Source: SIG603 sp964369215 (GTDB lineage Bacteria; Bacillota; Clostridia; Oscillospirales; Acutalibacteraceae). Taken from it: a stretch of 37,870 bases of DNA. The position numbers were made by a program, and so were the translations under genes. The notes under the pieces were generated by a model. The model was not told where the DNA came from, did not search any database, and worked only from the letters and a program-made list of their open reading frames with translations. The first letter of the stretch is position 1. Each line of letters opens with the position of its first letter. This document shows positions 36,311 to 37,870 of the stretch, one piece after another. The stretch spans positions 1-37,870 of the forward strand of contig CAYJEZ010000006.1 in assembly GCA_964369215.1 (NCBI GenBank), read 5' to 3'.

Positions 36311-36593
36311 CGCTTAGCCACTAGGAACTAATCCGAACCCGCCCCAAAAGAGTAGATTTCGCCATTAAACTGCGTTATCCTCATCACCATAATCGAGTAT
36401 GCTTTCTTCGTCTGCCTTGTTTAATAACAAAATCTACTCTTTTGGGGTCGAAGATTTCTAAAGCGGTGCGTGGGTTTTATAACAAGGAAAAGCCTTGCAG
36501 TAAGGCTCAATCCTTTCAAAAGGTTTTGACGAAGTTAGAATGCCCACACACCGCTTTAAAAACGAGTTCGGATTAGTTCCTAGTGGCTAAGTG
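36311..36593. mobile_element. Nested palindromic element, about 281 bp (MITE- or structured-RNA-like)
   Basis: Outer arms 36313-36338 and 36566-36591 are perfect 26-bp inverted repeats (CTTAGCCACTAGGAACTAAT...). Inside lie two further hairpins side by side: 36342-36359 with 36430-36447 (18 bp, perfect, CCCCAAAAGAGTAGATTT) and 36459-36474 with 36543-36558 (15 of 16, TAAAGCGGTGCGTGGG). The second loop has its own small stem (AGCCTT/AAGGCT, 36491-36507). The whole folds as a three-way cloverleaf-like shape. It is richer in G and C than its surroundings. No transposase and no obvious target-site duplication are seen. A 20-codon frame on the minus strand (36390-36328) is present but unproven. Confidence 0.8.
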
Positions 36594-36662
36594 CTGTTAG
36601 TTTTTTAAATATGTGGCTTATGCTTCGGATTGCTTAGCTTGATAACTTATTTAACTATACAA
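36594..36662. other. Short spacer between element and sulfatase terminator
   Basis: Holds CTGTTAGTTTTTTAAAT (36594-36610), similar to the start of the leader motif seen at 8580 and 13072. No gene is seen. Confidence 0.3.
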
Positions 36663-36699
36663 TAAAAAAGCCCGGATTGTATAAAAAACAATCTGGGCT
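36663..36699 (-). terminator. Rho-independent terminator of the sulfatase gene
   Basis: On the minus strand AGCCCAGATTGT (36699-36688) pairs with ACAATCCGGGCT (36680-36669) except one A-C mismatch, loop 7 nt, followed by a run of six Ts (36669-36664). Confidence 0.88.
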
Positions 36700-36705
36700 C
36701 TTCTA

Positions 36706-37870
36706 TTATAAAACCATCAAATATCTGTCGATTTGTTCGTCAATCTCATCGCTCCAAGAGCGGTTATAGCTTGTAAGCTTAATGCTTGCATTAATACGCT
36801 TTCCTATTAAACAAATACTGTCCCTTAAGCATGAGAGATACCTCTCATCGCCCTTAAGTGTTTTAGAGTCTAGCCTGTTAACAAGAACTTCGTAAATCTC
36901 TTTTTGTACGGTAGGGAATTCTTTTAATATGTCTACCAAAAGCATAAGTAAAGGAGCGTTTTGTGTGCTAAGAATTATTTCTTTAATGGCTTTCTCGGCT
37001 AAACTCACACATTCTTGCTTTTTAATTAGTATACAAGCACTGTAAAATTTAACTGAGTCGCTCTCATCTTTTAGACTATCGCTTAAAAACTCTTCCGACA
37101 AACGCTCCGCACATTTTCTTATTGCCCAAAGTCTTATGCAAGCGCTTTTATCGCCTAAAAGCTGTTTATAATCTTCTGCCTTTAGTAAATTTTCTTCATA
37201 CCTTTTCTCAAGCTCTACAAGTTTTTTAAGCGGATAAAATTCACTGTCTATAATCTCTCGACCTGTTTTGCCTGTGCTTAAAACAAGCTCGTACATAAGC
37301 ATTTCGGGCATTAACACTCTGTCTTTTACCCTTAAAATTTCGTCGTACAAGTCTTTTCGCATATCCTCTAAAACAGCGCTGTACTCTTTATTGCTTGCTA
37401 GGTTCACAAGTTGAAACTTATCCTCTTTTATGTTAAAAAGGCTCTCGGCCTCTCTTTTAGGCTCACAAAACCAAAGTTTTCTGTTGTTTATTGTATCTCT
37501 ATACTGCATTCCCTCTTTAGCATTCTCTGCACTCATCCAAGATGACGTTAAAACGCTGTAGCTGTTTAGGCTGTAATTGCTTGTCAACGAGAAATTTTTT
37601 ATGTACAAATAGTCTCCTTTTGCATAAGAGCGAAAACCCTCGGGGTTCTCACCAACTCTGTCTCCAAAAGACATTATGCCTTTGCCAAGCGAGGTTTCAT
37701 CGTAAAAGCTTTTACCCTGAAAATGTGGTGGTGGCTCTATACCTGCTAAATCGAAAATAGTTGGTGCAAAGTCTATAAAACTAACATGCTTATGAGTAAT
37801 TTCGCCGTAACTGTCGGTAAAAACCTTGTCGTGCAAACTCTTTTTATATTTGTCAGGCACTCTTACAATA
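36706..37870 (-). CDS. Sulfatase, C-terminal part (runs off the window)
   Basis: At least 387 residues are visible; the frame is open to the right edge, so the N-terminus with the Cys/Ser modification site is outside. The start of the visible part (IVRVPDKYK, then HKHVSFIDFAPTIFDLAGIEPP and FQGKSF) is the typical end of the alkaline-phosphatase-like sulfatase core. A strand-rich segment follows (about 80-155). The last 170 or so residues are helical, HEAT-like (LLGDKSACIRLWAIRKCAERL), which is an uncommon tail. Its place near sialidases suggests action on sulfated host glycans, but that is inference. The GTG at 37860 is not the real start. Confidence 0.85.
   Translation of the reverse strand, partial: IVRVPDKYKKSLHDKVFTDSYGEITHKHVSFIDFAPTIFDLAGIEPPPHFQGKSFYDETSLGKGIMSFGDRVGENPEGFRSYAKGDYLYIKNFSLTSNYSLNSYSVLTSSWMSAENAKEGMQYRDTINNRKLWFCEPKREAESLFNIKEDKFQLVNLASNKEYSAVLEDMRKDLYDEILRVKDRVLMPEMLMYELVLSTGKTGREIIDSEFYPLKKLVELEKRYEENLLKAEDYKQLLGDKSACIRLWAIRKCAERLSEEFLSDSLKDESDSVKFYSACILIKKQECVSLAEKAIKEIILSTQNAPLLMLLVDILKEFPTVQKEIYEVLVNRLDSKTLKGDERYLSCLRDSICLIGKRINASIKLTSYNRSWSDEIDEQIDRYLMVL

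Noticed and set aside
36311..36593. CRISPR-like or tRNA-like reading of the palindromic region
   Set aside because: No equally spaced direct repeats, and no tRNA arm or anticodon pattern; the arms are inverted, not direct.

Overview
The window looks like chromosomal DNA of a low-GC, AT-rich Bacillota (class Clostridia), probably an anaerobe living on host or plant glycans. The evidence is strong AGGAGG-type ribosome binding sites, AT-rich spacers, CUT1-type sugar permeases without their own ATPase, a dockerin-ended BspA-type leucine-rich-repeat protein, GH33 and GH116 glycosidases and a sulfatase. A run of ten Ns at 2873-2882 marks a scaffold join inside the regulator gene.

Left part (1-13200, all on +): a sialic-acid utilisation locus. 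It starts with a Gfo/Idh/MocA oxidoreductase closely resembling E. coli YjhC and Ruminococcus gnavus NanOx (2,7-anhydro-Neu5Ac to Neu5Ac). Strong terminators follow. Next come a GntR-HTH/LacI-sensor regulator, two LplB/YtcP-type permeases, a solute-binding lipoprotein, a GH33 sialidase with an N-terminal lectin-like domain, a shorter BNR/Asp-box protein, a second GH33 sialidase, a deleted remnant of the BNR gene, and N-acetylneuraminate lyase (nanA). The sialidase+BNR pair was tandemly duplicated and the second BNR copy then lost most of its length. Neither sialidase has a signal peptide, which suggests import first and cleavage inside.

Middle part (13200-23300): a membrane-anchored protein with seven PASTA repeats and a two-gene ABC-2 transporter lie on -. 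The transporter has a near-consensus promoter whose spacer is a palindrome. A GH116/DUF608 glucosidase-like gene (+) converges on an AraC-type regulator (-), with a shared terminator between them. A long gap holds hairpins and one possible decayed ORF, followed by a DUF6935-like gene (-).

Right part (23300-37870): a sensor pair on +. The first protein has an extracellular solute-binding-like domain, a 7TM block and a degenerate kinase core in which the phospho-accepting His position is Tyr. The second is an intact HisKA_3-like kinase overlapping it by one base. No response regulator follows, only a stranded ribosome binding site. Then come a Nudix hydrolase, a roughly 2480-residue secreted LRR/dockerin protein, a frame-broken gene remnant abutting a 281-bp nested palindromic element, and the C-terminal part of a sulfatase running off the right edge (all genes here on -).

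No tRNA, rRNA, CRISPR array or transposase gene was recognised.
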